DNA of 38,690 nucleotides from a virus, in IMG/VR virus record IMGVR_UViG_3300049718_000014, positions 1 to 38,690 of that record; one strand, given 5' to 3'. Each line of letters begins with the position of its first letter. The first letter of the stretch is position 1. The position numbers and the translations under genes are program-made. Below, in pieces: positions 7,430 through 13,788 of this stretch. The notes under the pieces are model-generated. The model had not been told where the DNA came from, did not search any database, and saw only the letters and a program-made list of their open reading frames with translations.

Positions 7430-7837
7430 TTGAACGTCTTTGAAAACCACACCGAAGAATGCAAGGCCGCGATGGCGGTCCAGAATGCGGCGATCGCGGC
7501 GGCGCAGGAGCGCCTTGCCGAGCGGATCGCGACAGCGCGCTCGACGGAGGACGAGGAGACCATGGAGGCGCGCAGCAAGGCCGACGCGGAAATGGATGCC
7601 GCGCGCGCTGAGCACGACGACGCGGTCGAGGCCGCGCAGTGGGTCTACGGTGCGACCCTTGACCATTCGCGCGACACCGCGTGGAAGATCATCCAGAAGC
7701 GGTTGAGCATCTGGAACGGCGACTTGCCGGAAGAGTTGCCGGCGGCGCCCAAGATCGAGCAGCCGCAAGCGGCGGCGTCGAAGCTGCCGGCGGCGTTAGC
7801 GCTCGACGCCGCCGGCGTGGAACGAATGCCTTTTTGA
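7430..7837 (+). CDS. Alanine-rich helical protein with acidic centre
   Basis: 135 residues. TTG at 7430 is taken as the start because GGAGG at 7420-7424 lies five bases upstream and no ATG fits. Most of the protein is predicted helix rich in Ala, Glu and Arg (AAIAAAQERLAERIA, ADAEMDAARAEHDDAVEAAQW), probably a coiled coil. The C-terminal third is a Pro/Ala linker ending in a short hydrophobic tail, GVERMPF; acidic or hydrophobic tails of this kind occur in single-strand-binding accessory proteins. It is the last gene before a short untranslated gap with a hairpin. Function is unknown. Confidence 0.65.
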   Translation: MNVFENHTEECKAAMAVQNAAIAAAQERLAERIATARSTEDEETMEARSKADAEMDAARAEHDDAVEAAQWVYGATLDHSRDTAWKIIQKRLSIWNGDLPEELPAAPKIEQPQAAASKLPAALALDAAGVERMPF

Positions 7838-7847
7838 AACGACAAAA

Positions 7848-7869
7848 GCGCCCGGCCGTAGCCGGGCGC
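7848..7869 (-). terminator. Perfect 9-bp GC hairpin, T-tract only on minus strand
   Basis: GCGCCCGGC pairs with GCCGGGCGC across a four-base loop in the 52-base gap between 7837 and 7890. On the plus strand no T run follows, but on the minus strand the stem is followed by TTTTGTC. It may therefore stop minus-strand transcripts reading through from the late operon. On the plus strand it could still pause polymerase or protect the 3' end of the recT-operon messenger. Confidence 0.55.
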
Positions 7870-7889
7870 GATCAATTGGATGGCAAATT

Positions 7890-8138
7890 ATGACCTCCCA
7901 ATCCCCCCGCCCCTACACACCAGCGCAGAGGGCGGCGATGGAGTGGCTGCCGAGCGATGGAAGTTGGCGAACCGATTACGACGCCGACCTCGCAATTTCG
8001 CTCCACTCGCTGTTCAAACAAGGCGTCGTCGCAAGAACATCCGTGTCAAGCGGTTGGAAATACTGGCTCACGCCCCACGGCGTCGCCGAGAAGGCGAGGC
8101 TGGCGGCGATGAAAGGGAACGACAATGACGAAGGATGA
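7890..8138 (+). CDS. 82-residue protein, possible winged-helix-like fold
   Basis: ATG at 7890 follows GGATGG at 7878-7883. The first half has helices (TPAQRAAMEWLPSDGSW), then ISLHSLFKQGVVART, and a strand pair SSGWKYWLTPHGVAEKARL. The order of a helix ending in an aromatic turn, a second helix and a hydrophobic strand pair ending 'WKYWLTPHG' resembles small winged-helix proteins that end in 'xLTPxG'. DNA binding is inferred only from that resemblance. It overlaps the next gene by 14 bases. Confidence 0.65.
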   Translation: MTSQSPRPYTPAQRAAMEWLPSDGSWRTDYDADLAISLHSLFKQGVVARTSVSSGWKYWLTPHGVAEKARLAAMKGNDNDEG

Positions 8139-8433
8139 ACGGCGGGAGAAGCTGGTCGAGGAAGCGGCGGCCAAACTTGTCGCCGGACTCCATGGCTTGT
8201 GCAAGTTTGAACTTGAACCTCGCATATACGACGATCTTGCCCGCGCCGTCCTCGCTCTTATCGCCGAGAGGCTTGCGGACGTGACCCCGGAGATGATCGA
8301 GGCGGGATCTTCGGCTTTCTTTGGCGCGGTCGAAGATCACAAGACCGGCCGCGACACGACTAGACCATTCGTCAAATACTGGCGCGCGATGCTTTCGGCG
8401 TCTGCGCTGGGGAATGGAGGGAAAGAGAAATGA
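8125..8433 (+). CDS. Helical hypothetical protein
   Basis: 102 residues, starting inside the previous gene. The sequence is helical (EKLVEEAAAKLVAGLHGL, DDLARAVLALIAERLADVTPEMIEAG) and then reads FVKYWRAMLSASALG. The segment VTPEMIEAG...A..A..YWRAML is common in short phage proteins of unknown role. There is no catalytic, zinc-binding or membrane motif. It ends in an ATGA overlap with a tiny membrane-protein gene. Confidence 0.7.
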   Translation: MTKDERREKLVEEAAAKLVAGLHGLCKFELEPRIYDDLARAVLALIAERLADVTPEMIEAGSSAFFGAVEDHKTGRDTTRPFVKYWRAMLSASALGNGGKEK

Positions 8434-8567
8434 GATCGCTTGCTTTGACTGCACTCATCGCGATCTTTGCTTTCGCACCAAGAGATTTATCGCACGACCC
8501 CTACACCATTGGTGCAATGTCTGTGCTTATAATTATCGATCTCGCCTTCATTGCATTTGGAGTGTGA
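8430..8567 (+). CDS. 45-residue two-segment membrane peptide
   Basis: ATG at 8430 overlaps the previous stop as ATGA. The peptide has two hydrophobic segments, SLALTALIAIFAFA (residues 3-16) and IGAMSVLIIIDLAFIAFGV (27-45), joined by a polar turn with Arg, Asp and His. This predicts a small hairpin membrane protein. It belongs to the early operon, away from the lysis genes, so an effect on the host membrane or superinfection is possible but speculative. Confidence 0.5.
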   Translation: MRSLALTALIAIFAFAPRDLSHDPYTIGAMSVLIIIDLAFIAFGV

Positions 8568-8571
8568 CCCC

Positions 8572-8931
8572 GTGATCTACGCGATTGACCCCACCATCGT
8601 CGAACGAGCGGCAGAAGCGATCTGGCGCGACAGTTTCTTGCGAGAGCGCCAACCCGTTCCCGAGCCTTGGCCCGAGACACCGAATGACGTTCGGAATAAA
8701 TACCGAAGTTTTGCCCGCGCCGCCCTCTCCATTCCAGAGGCGGGGGAGGAAGCGGCAGACGCCGCGCGCTATAGATGGCTCCGCTCACGCGATCTTGACA
8801 CGATTGACGCTGGCGGAATCTTCATTGGCCGCGTGCCTGAAAATCTAGTGGTTAACGGCGATGACGCGGACAGGGCGATCGATGCTGCGATTAGCGCAGT
8901 CCGTTCCCGCACAAAGGGTCCCGCAGAATGA
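8572..8931 (+). CDS. Mosaic accessory protein with AARYRWLR motif
   Basis: 119 residues. GTG at 8572 is preferred because GGAG at 8559-8562 is about nine bases upstream; an in-frame TTG at 8551 would overlap the previous gene more. The N-terminal region (VERAAEAIWRDSFLRER) and the segment AADAARYRWLRSRDLD are widespread in phage early accessory proteins; the latter is followed by a strand region and a C-terminal helix AIDAAISAVRSR. No enzymatic motif is visible. Its stop overlaps the next gene by ATGA. Confidence 0.7.
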   Translation: MIYAIDPTIVERAAEAIWRDSFLRERQPVPEPWPETPNDVRNKYRSFARAALSIPEAGEEAADAARYRWLRSRDLDTIDAGGIFIGRVPENLVVNGDDADRAIDAAISAVRSRTKGPAE

Positions 8932-9587
8932 GCAACCTCGGCATGGAGAGCCACGATCCGCCGACGTTTGAACTCGGCGAGGACGAGACTGGCGGCCCGG
9001 CATTTTTCTGGGCGAACCCCTGGACCGGCAAGCGCGAGAAGATCGCGAACTTGTGGTGGCCTACGCATCCGCCGGAGGCAACCGACAAGGTCGAACACAT
9101 CTTCGAGCATTTGCAGCTTGTCTACGCACCTGACCCACCAAAGGACCCGCCCATGACTGACGCCCCGACTGACAAGAAGCTGAGCGAGAGGTTCGCGGAG
9201 TTTGTGCAAGCGTGGAAAGACGGTGGCGACCCGCACGAGGACGCGAACACCATCTTGCGCATGGGTCGCTTCGCCATAGATCGAAGCGACACTATCTTGC
9301 GTGCCCTTTGTCTCGCCGAGTCCCACCCCTCCGCCATCCGCGAGGCGGTGGAAGGGTGCGCGGATATGGCCGTTGTCAGTGGTGAACTTCCGGCGACGTT
9401 GGGCAATGCGGTTAGTGACGCCATCTTCGCAGCCATTAAGCGCGGGATGGGGGTTGACGAAGCGGTCAGCGTCGTCGTGGCTGTTGCGTCCGACTACGGG
9501 TGCAATGCGTACGGGGAATCATACAGAGGCAGACTCGCTGAACTGGTCAGAGCCCACCGCGCGCGGGGAGAGGAGAAGGGCCAATGA
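8928..9587 (+). CDS. 219-residue mosaic hypothetical protein
   Basis: The N-terminal half has a Trp-rich strand region (GPAFFWANPWTGKREKIANLWWP) that looks like a small beta domain. The C-terminal half is helical (LSERFAEFVQAWKDGGD, DTILRALCLAESHPSAIREAVEG). The segment SHPSAIREAVE is encoded by the exact 32-base repeat shared with the next gene. MGVDEAVSVVVAVASDYGC is a regular helix near the end. No known domain is identified. It overlaps the following gene as ATGA. Confidence 0.65.
   Translation: MSNLGMESHDPPTFELGEDETGGPAFFWANPWTGKREKIANLWWPTHPPEATDKVEHIFEHLQLVYAPDPPKDPPMTDAPTDKKLSERFAEFVQAWKDGGDPHEDANTILRMGRFAIDRSDTILRALCLAESHPSAIREAVEGCADMAVVSGELPATLGNAVSDAIFAAIKRGMGVDEAVSVVVAVASDYGCNAYGESYRGRLAELVRAHRARGEEKGQ
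9321..9352 (+). repeat. Exact 32-base direct repeat, copy 1
   Basis: This stretch, starting TCCCACCCCTCCGCC, is identical to 9788-9819. Both copies are read in the same frame and encode SHPSAIREAVE inside two different neighbouring proteins. Identity at every base, including wobble positions, points to recent module transfer or recombination rather than protein-level selection. Confidence 0.85.
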
Positions 9588-10009
9588 ACGCCGATCAGAT
9601 CAAACACATGGTGGACCGCTTCTTGATGTGGCCTCTGCCGAGGAATTTCACCCCGGACAACGGCATCAGTTATAAGCGGCCGAATTACGCGCCGAACGTC
9701 CCCGGCCCGAGCGGCACCAACTTGCTCGACGCTACGCAAGCCGCCGCAATGGTGCGCCACATGGTTGACGGGCTTCCCGCCGTCAACTCCCACCCCTCCG
9801 CCATCCGCGAGGCGGTGGAGCAGGAGCGGGAGGCCATCGCGGAAATAGCTGATGAGGACGCTATGAACATTCGCAGTCAGATTCGCAAGGTCTCGGAATC
9901 GGACGTGGTTAACTCCATCGACGCTGCTGCAAAATGGAACCGGGCGACGGCGCTTGAAGACTTCGCATTTTGCGTCCGCGCCCGCACAAAGGACGAAGCA
10001 AATGGATGA
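9584..10009 (+). CDS. Mosaic accessory protein, paralogue of the gene at 470
   Basis: 141 residues. The first ~65 (MNADQIKHMVDRFL, FTPDNGISY, GTNLLDATQAAAMVRHM) align closely with the start of the composite gene at 470, showing a shared N-terminal module. It then switches to SHPSAIREAVE, from the repeat shared with 8928-9587, followed by a helical tail (EQEREAIAEIADEDAMNIRSQI). The protein is thus assembled from parts present elsewhere in this window. Start is at ATG after GGAGAAGGG. Function is unknown; phage early proteins with such module exchange are often anti-host factors, which is only a guess here. Confidence 0.7.
   Translation: MNADQIKHMVDRFLMWPLPRNFTPDNGISYKRPNYAPNVPGPSGTNLLDATQAAAMVRHMVDGLPAVNSHPSAIREAVEQEREAIAEIADEDAMNIRSQIRKVSESDVVNSIDAAAKWNRATALEDFAFCVRARTKDEANG
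9788..9819 (+). repeat. Exact 32-base direct repeat, copy 2
   Basis: Second copy of the repeat at 9321-9352, 467 bases apart from the first. It falls where the paralogous N-terminal module of the gene at 9584 ends and a new C-terminal module begins, so it lies at a probable recombination joint. Confidence 0.85.
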
Positions 10010-10592
10010 GACGCGTGAGCCTGCCAAGCCTGCCTCATCTTCTGAACACGGTGCCCTCTCAATGCGTGAGGCAGCGGCGAAGGTGGCGGATGGTAAGGCG
10101 TCTTATTTCAAACGATTTGGGCCTCCTGGGGTTGGCGACGCTTTTTGTATCGACATTGCGAATACGCTTGTCAGTGTCGCTTCCGCCATCCGTGCCCTTC
10201 CCATTCCTCCCGATCCCAGAGACGGGGAGATCGCAGAGATGCAGGCGGAAGTCGTACAGCTTCGCCAAGCTCTCGGCGGCAAGTTTGCTTTCAATGAACC
10301 GGCATTTGCCGCGGCTATCATCGAGAACGGACAGTTGAACGCCACCATCTCCGCCCTCCGCTCGGCCGTAGCGACGGCGAAAGAGGCGCTGGAGCCGTTC
10401 GTTAAACTATCAGCGGATGGCATAGCCGCTGCCGATCGCGATCAGAAGGAATTGCACGGCTTTGAAGACGATGATGTGGTCGATCGCGACCTCTATTGCA
10501 ACATGCTTGAAGGTGTAACCTACGGCAATTTCCGCCACGCCCGTTCCGCCCTCGCCGCCATCGACGCGGCGGTGAAGGGGGAGGCGGTCTAG
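10002..10592 (+). CDS. Last early gene: helical hypothetical protein
   Basis: 196 residues from ATG at 10002, overlapping the previous gene by eight bases; a longer in-frame version from 9954 is possible but would overlap more. Contains MREAAAKVADGKASYFKRFGPPG, ASAIRALPIPPDP, a coiled-coil helix EIAEMQAEVVQLRQALGG, and a C-terminal region ending ARSALAAIDAAVKGE. The SAIRAL and GxxxARSALAAI motifs recur in phage mosaic accessory proteins. Its TAG stop is shared with the stop of the convergent late gene. Confidence 0.7.
   Translation: MDETREPAKPASSSEHGALSMREAAAKVADGKASYFKRFGPPGVGDAFCIDIANTLVSVASAIRALPIPPDPRDGEIAEMQAEVVQLRQALGGKFAFNEPAFAAAIIENGQLNATISALRSAVATAKEALEPFVKLSADGIAAADRDQKELHGFEDDDVVDRDLYCNMLEGVTYGNFRHARSALAAIDAAVKGEAV
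10589..10592. other. Shared CTAG stop of convergent operons
   Basis: The plus-strand early operon ends with TAG at 10590-10592 and the minus-strand late operon ends with TAG at 10589-10591. The palindrome CTAG serves both, so no untranslated sequence separates the operons and transcripts must overlap unless another mechanism stops them. Confidence 0.9.
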
Positions 10593-10948
10593 CTGGTTTG
10601 CCGACCGCCGCGCCCAAGCGCCGCAATGGCCGTGCGCAGGGAGTCCTGGATCATCGACCCCCAGCGATCGAGATCGTTCTTCGTCGCCATATCGGATCGA
10701 ATCACTTCGATCTTGGCTTCGGTCGAAGCGAAGCGATTTTCGATCTTCTTGTCCGTCTCGGCCAAGTGATCCTTGGTGTCGGCGCGGTGTTTTTCGAGGT
10801 CGCTGCGTACGGTTGCCGCGATGATCTCGTTCTGCGCGCTCTTGCGCACGGAATTGATGAGAGCGGTCGCGGCGGCGGCAAGGCCTCCGCTGCTAATAAG
10901 GGACACGGCAATCTCCCATGTCGACCAGTCGGTAGAAGCCCCAGCCAT
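10589..10948 (-). CDS. Membrane-anchored coiled-coil protein at end of lysis cassette
   Basis: 119 residues from ATG at 10948; a longer in-frame extension would overlap the lipase gene. Residues ~10-33 (WEIAVSLISSGGLAAAATALINSV) make one membrane segment, and residues ~40-95 are a charged coiled coil (SDLEKHRADTKDHLAETDKKIENRF). This layout resembles XhlA-type or other accessory lysis proteins with one anchor and a helical stalk. Being the last late gene and following the lipase supports a lysis role, but it has no diagnostic family motif. Confidence 0.65.
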   Translation of the reverse strand: MAGASTDWSTWEIAVSLISSGGLAAAATALINSVRKSAQNEIIAATVRSDLEKHRADTKDHLAETDKKIENRFASTEAKIEVIRSDMATKNDLDRWGSMIQDSLRTAIAALGRGGRQTS

Positions 10949-10949
10949 C

Positions 10950-11606
10950 TTAGCTCGCTTTCTCGCCCTTGATTTGGGCCATTTGAAGTTCCAACGCTTT
11001 GAGATTCGACAAGTACAAGGCAATTGCGTGGTCGGCCATTGAAGGCGCCCCCGCGTGGATGGGCGAGCCGATCTCCGTCAGGCTGACGTTGTGCTTCCAC
11101 ATTGGCAATGGCGGGACCCCGCAGACCGGGTCGCCGCAATTGTGGTAGGAGACGGCCTCCAGCGCCGTCCTGATGAGCCCCGGCGCCGTCAAGTTCCCCA
11201 TGAACGCGCCGCGCGGGCAACCGAAGGTGACGACGCGCATAGGGGCAATCTTGTGCTTGAGCGCGACGAAGACCGCTCCCAGCACCTGCGCGAGTTGCGC
11301 GCCGAGTGAGTGGCCGGCGAAGATGACGCGGCCGTTCGCGGGGAGGTCCTTCAACACGGCCTCGCACAGCTTCAGCCCCCACAGCCCGAAGCCTTCGTGA
11401 TACGTCCCGATGTAGGGGAAGGGCTTCGGCCACGCCGAGAAGTCGATCATCCATTGCGCGAGGTTGACCGTGCCGGGGACGGCGACCACAAACTCATCGC
11501 CGATCTTTGTCCCAACAGCCCGCACGTCGTTGCCGCACTGCCACGTCGCGGGGACGTTGTAGGATTGGCCGACGAGCGCGCAGATTTGCTGATGGGTGAG
11601 CATCAC
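10950..11606 (-). CDS. Class-3-like lipase/esterase in the lysis region
   Basis: 218 residues with an alpha/beta-hydrolase signature. The nucleophile elbow is GHSLG (residues 98-102, Ser100), followed by a helix AQLAQVLGAVFVAL. Next come the strand MRVVTFGCPRGAF, NCGDPVCGVPP with candidate acid Asp159, and MADHAIALYL with candidate His193. This order and spacing fit lipase class 3. The start codons GTG-ATG (11606/11603) overlap the upstream stop. There is no signal peptide, so it would act inside the cell or leave through holin lesions. It may cleave ester bonds in membrane lipids during lysis, by analogy with phage LysB esterases; that is inference. Confidence 0.8.
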   Translation of the reverse strand: MMLTHQQICALVGQSYNVPATWQCGNDVRAVGTKIGDEFVVAVPGTVNLAQWMIDFSAWPKPFPYIGTYHEGFGLWGLKLCEAVLKDLPANGRVIFAGHSLGAQLAQVLGAVFVALKHKIAPMRVVTFGCPRGAFMGNLTAPGLIRTALEAVSYHNCGDPVCGVPPLPMWKHNVSLTEIGSPIHAGAPSMADHAIALYLSNLKALELQMAQIKGEKAS

Positions 11607-12511
11607 TGTGCCGTTGGGGCGGGAGTGGGCGACGCGGCCGGAGCCGTCACGGGCGCCGTCGGCGGAACGAGCGTGACGGCGGGAAGCTTGGCGCAGAAGG
11701 CAGGGAAGATCGGGACCGTGATATTAACGCCGACCGTCGCGATGGCGTTGGACGCTTCCGAGAAGACTTTCTGACAGGCCGCGTTGTCGCAGATTTGGTG
11801 GAACGCGGCGATCGTGATCCGCAGGCCCTCGACGTCTTCCGCGGCGTGGCCGGAGATCAGCTTCGGATGCACCTTGAGCACGGACATGAGCGTCTGGCCG
11901 GCGACCGCGCAGTCGTGGCCGTTGCCGTCTTGGATCGACGGGACGGCGAGCGATAGCGTCTCGGCCTCGTCGAGCCCTTGCTGGAAATAGTCGGTGATCG
12001 CCGTGAACAGGTCTGGCGCGGTCCCGTCCGCCATTGACGTACCTGACAGCTTCTTGTTGAGGCCGAGCGGGTCAATGATGGGGCCTGTTGCAACTGGCCT
12101 CGCAGCTTCGGCGGCTCGGACGATGGAAGGCGCGCCGAAGGCGAGAGCGCCGACGACCGTCGCGCCGACGAGAAGGGCGCTGGCGGTTTTCGCCGCGGCG
12201 GCGATGATCGTTGTGGCCGCGGTCTTCGTGGCCGTATCGATGGCTGTGTCATCCGCTTGCAACTTCGTCACCGCAGTGATGAGGGCGGAGTCCTTCGGCG
12301 CCAGGGGGCCTGGCGCGCTCGACGAATAGAGATGCAGCACACCGTTGACCGCGTTGAGGATGATGTTCAGGAAGGCGCAGGTGCTGATGATCGCCGTCGC
12401 AACGGCGATCGGGACATAGGACGGGAACGCCGTCGGGCTGAGAAAGGCGATGACCGATATGACGACGGCGAAAGCGCTGAACGCCACGCCAATCTTCGGA
12501 GAGAAGTTCAT
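11603..12511 (-). CDS. Multi-pass membrane protein of the lysis cassette, candidate holin
   Basis: 302 residues. Two N-terminal membrane segments (IGVAFSAFAVVISVIAFL, about 7-24, and YVPIAVATAIISTCAFLNIILNAV, about 32-55) are followed by a charged/Ala-rich stretch and a third hydrophobic segment (ALLVGATVVGALAFGAP, near 113-130). The remaining ~170 residues look soluble, contain four Cys (HDCAV, QICDNAACQ, AFCAKL) that could form disulfides in the periplasm, and end in a Pro/Ala/Thr tail. It lies between the muramidase and lipase. It is much longer than a classical holin, so it may combine a holin-like membrane part with a periplasmic domain. Confidence 0.6.
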   Translation of the reverse strand: MNFSPKIGVAFSAFAVVISVIAFLSPTAFPSYVPIAVATAIISTCAFLNIILNAVNGVLHLYSSSAPGPLAPKDSALITAVTKLQADDTAIDTATKTAATTIIAAAAKTASALLVGATVVGALAFGAPSIVRAAEAARPVATGPIIDPLGLNKKLSGTSMADGTAPDLFTAITDYFQQGLDEAETLSLAVPSIQDGNGHDCAVAGQTLMSVLKVHPKLISGHAAEDVEGLRITIAAFHQICDNAACQKVFSEASNAIATVGVNITVPIFPAFCAKLPAVTLVPPTAPVTAPAASPTPAPTAQ

Positions 12512-12521
12512 GGGATGCTCC

Positions 12522-13055
12522 TTATGCCGCGGCGTTCATTGCGAGCGCCTTAGCGCGAATACCATTCAGCCGGACCGTCCAGCCGCGGCCGAAATAAACC
12601 CACGTCGAGAGGCTTTGGAAGAACGTCGTCCTGTCGTCGCACAGCCGATTGATTAGCGCCGCGCCGTTCGACTTGGCGAAGGGCCGGATCGCCCCCAGCG
12701 TCTCAAGCCCAAACTGGCCGTCGACACTGACGCCGAGGACTCGCTGAAAATGTCTGATTGCCGTCACCGGCCCCGAACCCCAACCGTAATCCACCATGAC
12801 GAGATCGAGGCCAACATAAAGATCGTCGCCGCGCACCGGGTTCCAATATTGCTCGCGGTAGATCGTCTGGATTTCAGCGTCGCTGGCGGCGCGCACGGCC
12901 TGCGCTGGCAACCCCTTGCCGACCCGCCAAGCATTGTAGGCGGCCTGCGTTACGCCTTTCAGCGTCGCGCCGCCGGGATCGTGCGGATTGTTGACGTAGC
13001 CGCCCTCGAAACTCTCGGTCTCGTTGAAGCAAGCAAGGAAGTTCGACGCGGTCAT
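12522..13055 (-). CDS. GH108-family N-acetylmuramidase endolysin
   Basis: 177 residues from ATG at 13055. The N-terminal GH108 motif reads ESFEGGYVNNPHDPGGATLKGVTQ, with catalytic Glu17 in EGGY. The sequence continues with the helix AYNAWR, EIQTIYREQYWNPVRGDDL, and a middle domain with VDYGWGSGPVTAIRHFQRVLGV. The C-terminal region (GALINRLCDDRTTFFQSL, FGRGWTVRLNGI) matches the peptidoglycan-binding-3 domain usually attached to GH108. The enzyme cleaves the glycan backbone of peptidoglycan. No signal peptide is present, so export would rely on the membrane proteins next to it. Confidence 0.92.
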   Translation of the reverse strand: MTASNFLACFNETESFEGGYVNNPHDPGGATLKGVTQAAYNAWRVGKGLPAQAVRAASDAEIQTIYREQYWNPVRGDDLYVGLDLVMVDYGWGSGPVTAIRHFQRVLGVSVDGQFGLETLGAIRPFAKSNGAALINRLCDDRTTFFQSLSTWVYFGRGWTVRLNGIRAKALAMNAAA

Positions 13056-13147
13056 TTTCCAATTCTCCCGCCGACATAAACGAAAACCCATGCGAACAGC
13101 AGCAGCGCAAGCATCCCTTGCATCGAGATACCCACCTCGACGACCAT
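13052..13147 (-). CDS. 31-residue single-span membrane peptide
   Basis: ATG at 13147 overlaps the stop of the upstream peptidase as TGATG, and the peptide's own stop overlaps the muramidase start as ATGA. This double coupling strongly suggests it is a real gene. The sequence is a short polar N-terminus, a hydrophobic span MLALLLFAWVFVYVGG and a basic tail RIGK. A single-span peptide placed directly before the endolysin could be a small holin or a lysis regulator. No homologue can be named. Confidence 0.6.
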   Translation of the reverse strand: MVVEVGISMQGMLALLLFAWVFVYVGGRIGK

Positions 13148-13788
13148 CACGTCCTCACGAAAATCAATGAGCGGCGCGATACGAAGGCGCGGCCAACACG
13201 CCTAGACCAGTTGCCAGATACAACCTCGACCTTGTCGCCGAGCGACGCGACGACAACGCCGACGTGATAGGCGCCACGGCGGCCCATGAACACGGCGAGA
13301 TCGCCCGGCCGCCCGACGCTGTGCGGCCCGTAAGCCAGCGCGCTCGCCGCCATGCGGTTGGCGAGCGGCGGCCGGCCGGTGCGAATAAGCCATGCCGACG
13401 TGGCGTCGGCGCACCAGGCGCCCGGCTGGGCGGTGAACTTGCCTCTGCCGACATCGCGTAGCGCCTCGGCGACGAGGTCGGCGCCAATTCGCCACGTCGC
13501 CGCACCCGCGCCCCACGCCGCCCGCACGGCGATCGCCGGCGCGCCATCGGCGAGGCCCGGCGCGGCGAGCGCCGCAGCAGTCGGCGCGGGGCGCACGGTG
13601 GCGAACGCCACAGATCGCCGGCGATACATTCCATAGCGCCCCTGGTGATGGACCGCGGCGACGCGAGCGTGCGCCCAATGATGGGCGATCCGAGCGTGCG
13701 CCCATCTCGGGCCAGCCTCGGCCCCTCCGGATAGGCAAACGCACACGGCGAGCGCCAAGGCCGCCAGCAAGCCGCGTAGGGCCTTCAT
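13147..13788 (-). CDS. Exported CHAP/NlpC-like peptidoglycan hydrolase
   Basis: 213 residues from ATG at 13788, at a TGATG overlap with the spike gene. Residues 1-25 are a Sec-type signal peptide (LLAALALAVCVCLSGGAEA). An Arg/His/Ala-rich linker follows to about residue 90. The catalytic region has GAWCADATSAWL with Cys126, GDLAVFMGRRGAYHVGVV with His175 and VEVVSGNWSRRV, the pattern of TIGR02594/CHAP-type cysteine amidopeptidases. It would be exported and cut peptidoglycan cross-links or amide bonds from outside the membrane. Whether it aids lysis, or DNA entry with the spike, cannot be told. Confidence 0.75.
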   Translation of the reverse strand: MKALRGLLAALALAVCVCLSGGAEAGPRWAHARIAHHWAHARVAAVHHQGRYGMYRRRSVAFATVRPAPTAAALAAPGLADGAPAIAVRAAWGAGAATWRIGADLVAEALRDVGRGKFTAQPGAWCADATSAWLIRTGRPPLANRMAASALAYGPHSVGRPGDLAVFMGRRGAYHVGVVVASLGDKVEVVSGNWSRRVGRAFVSRRSLIFVRT

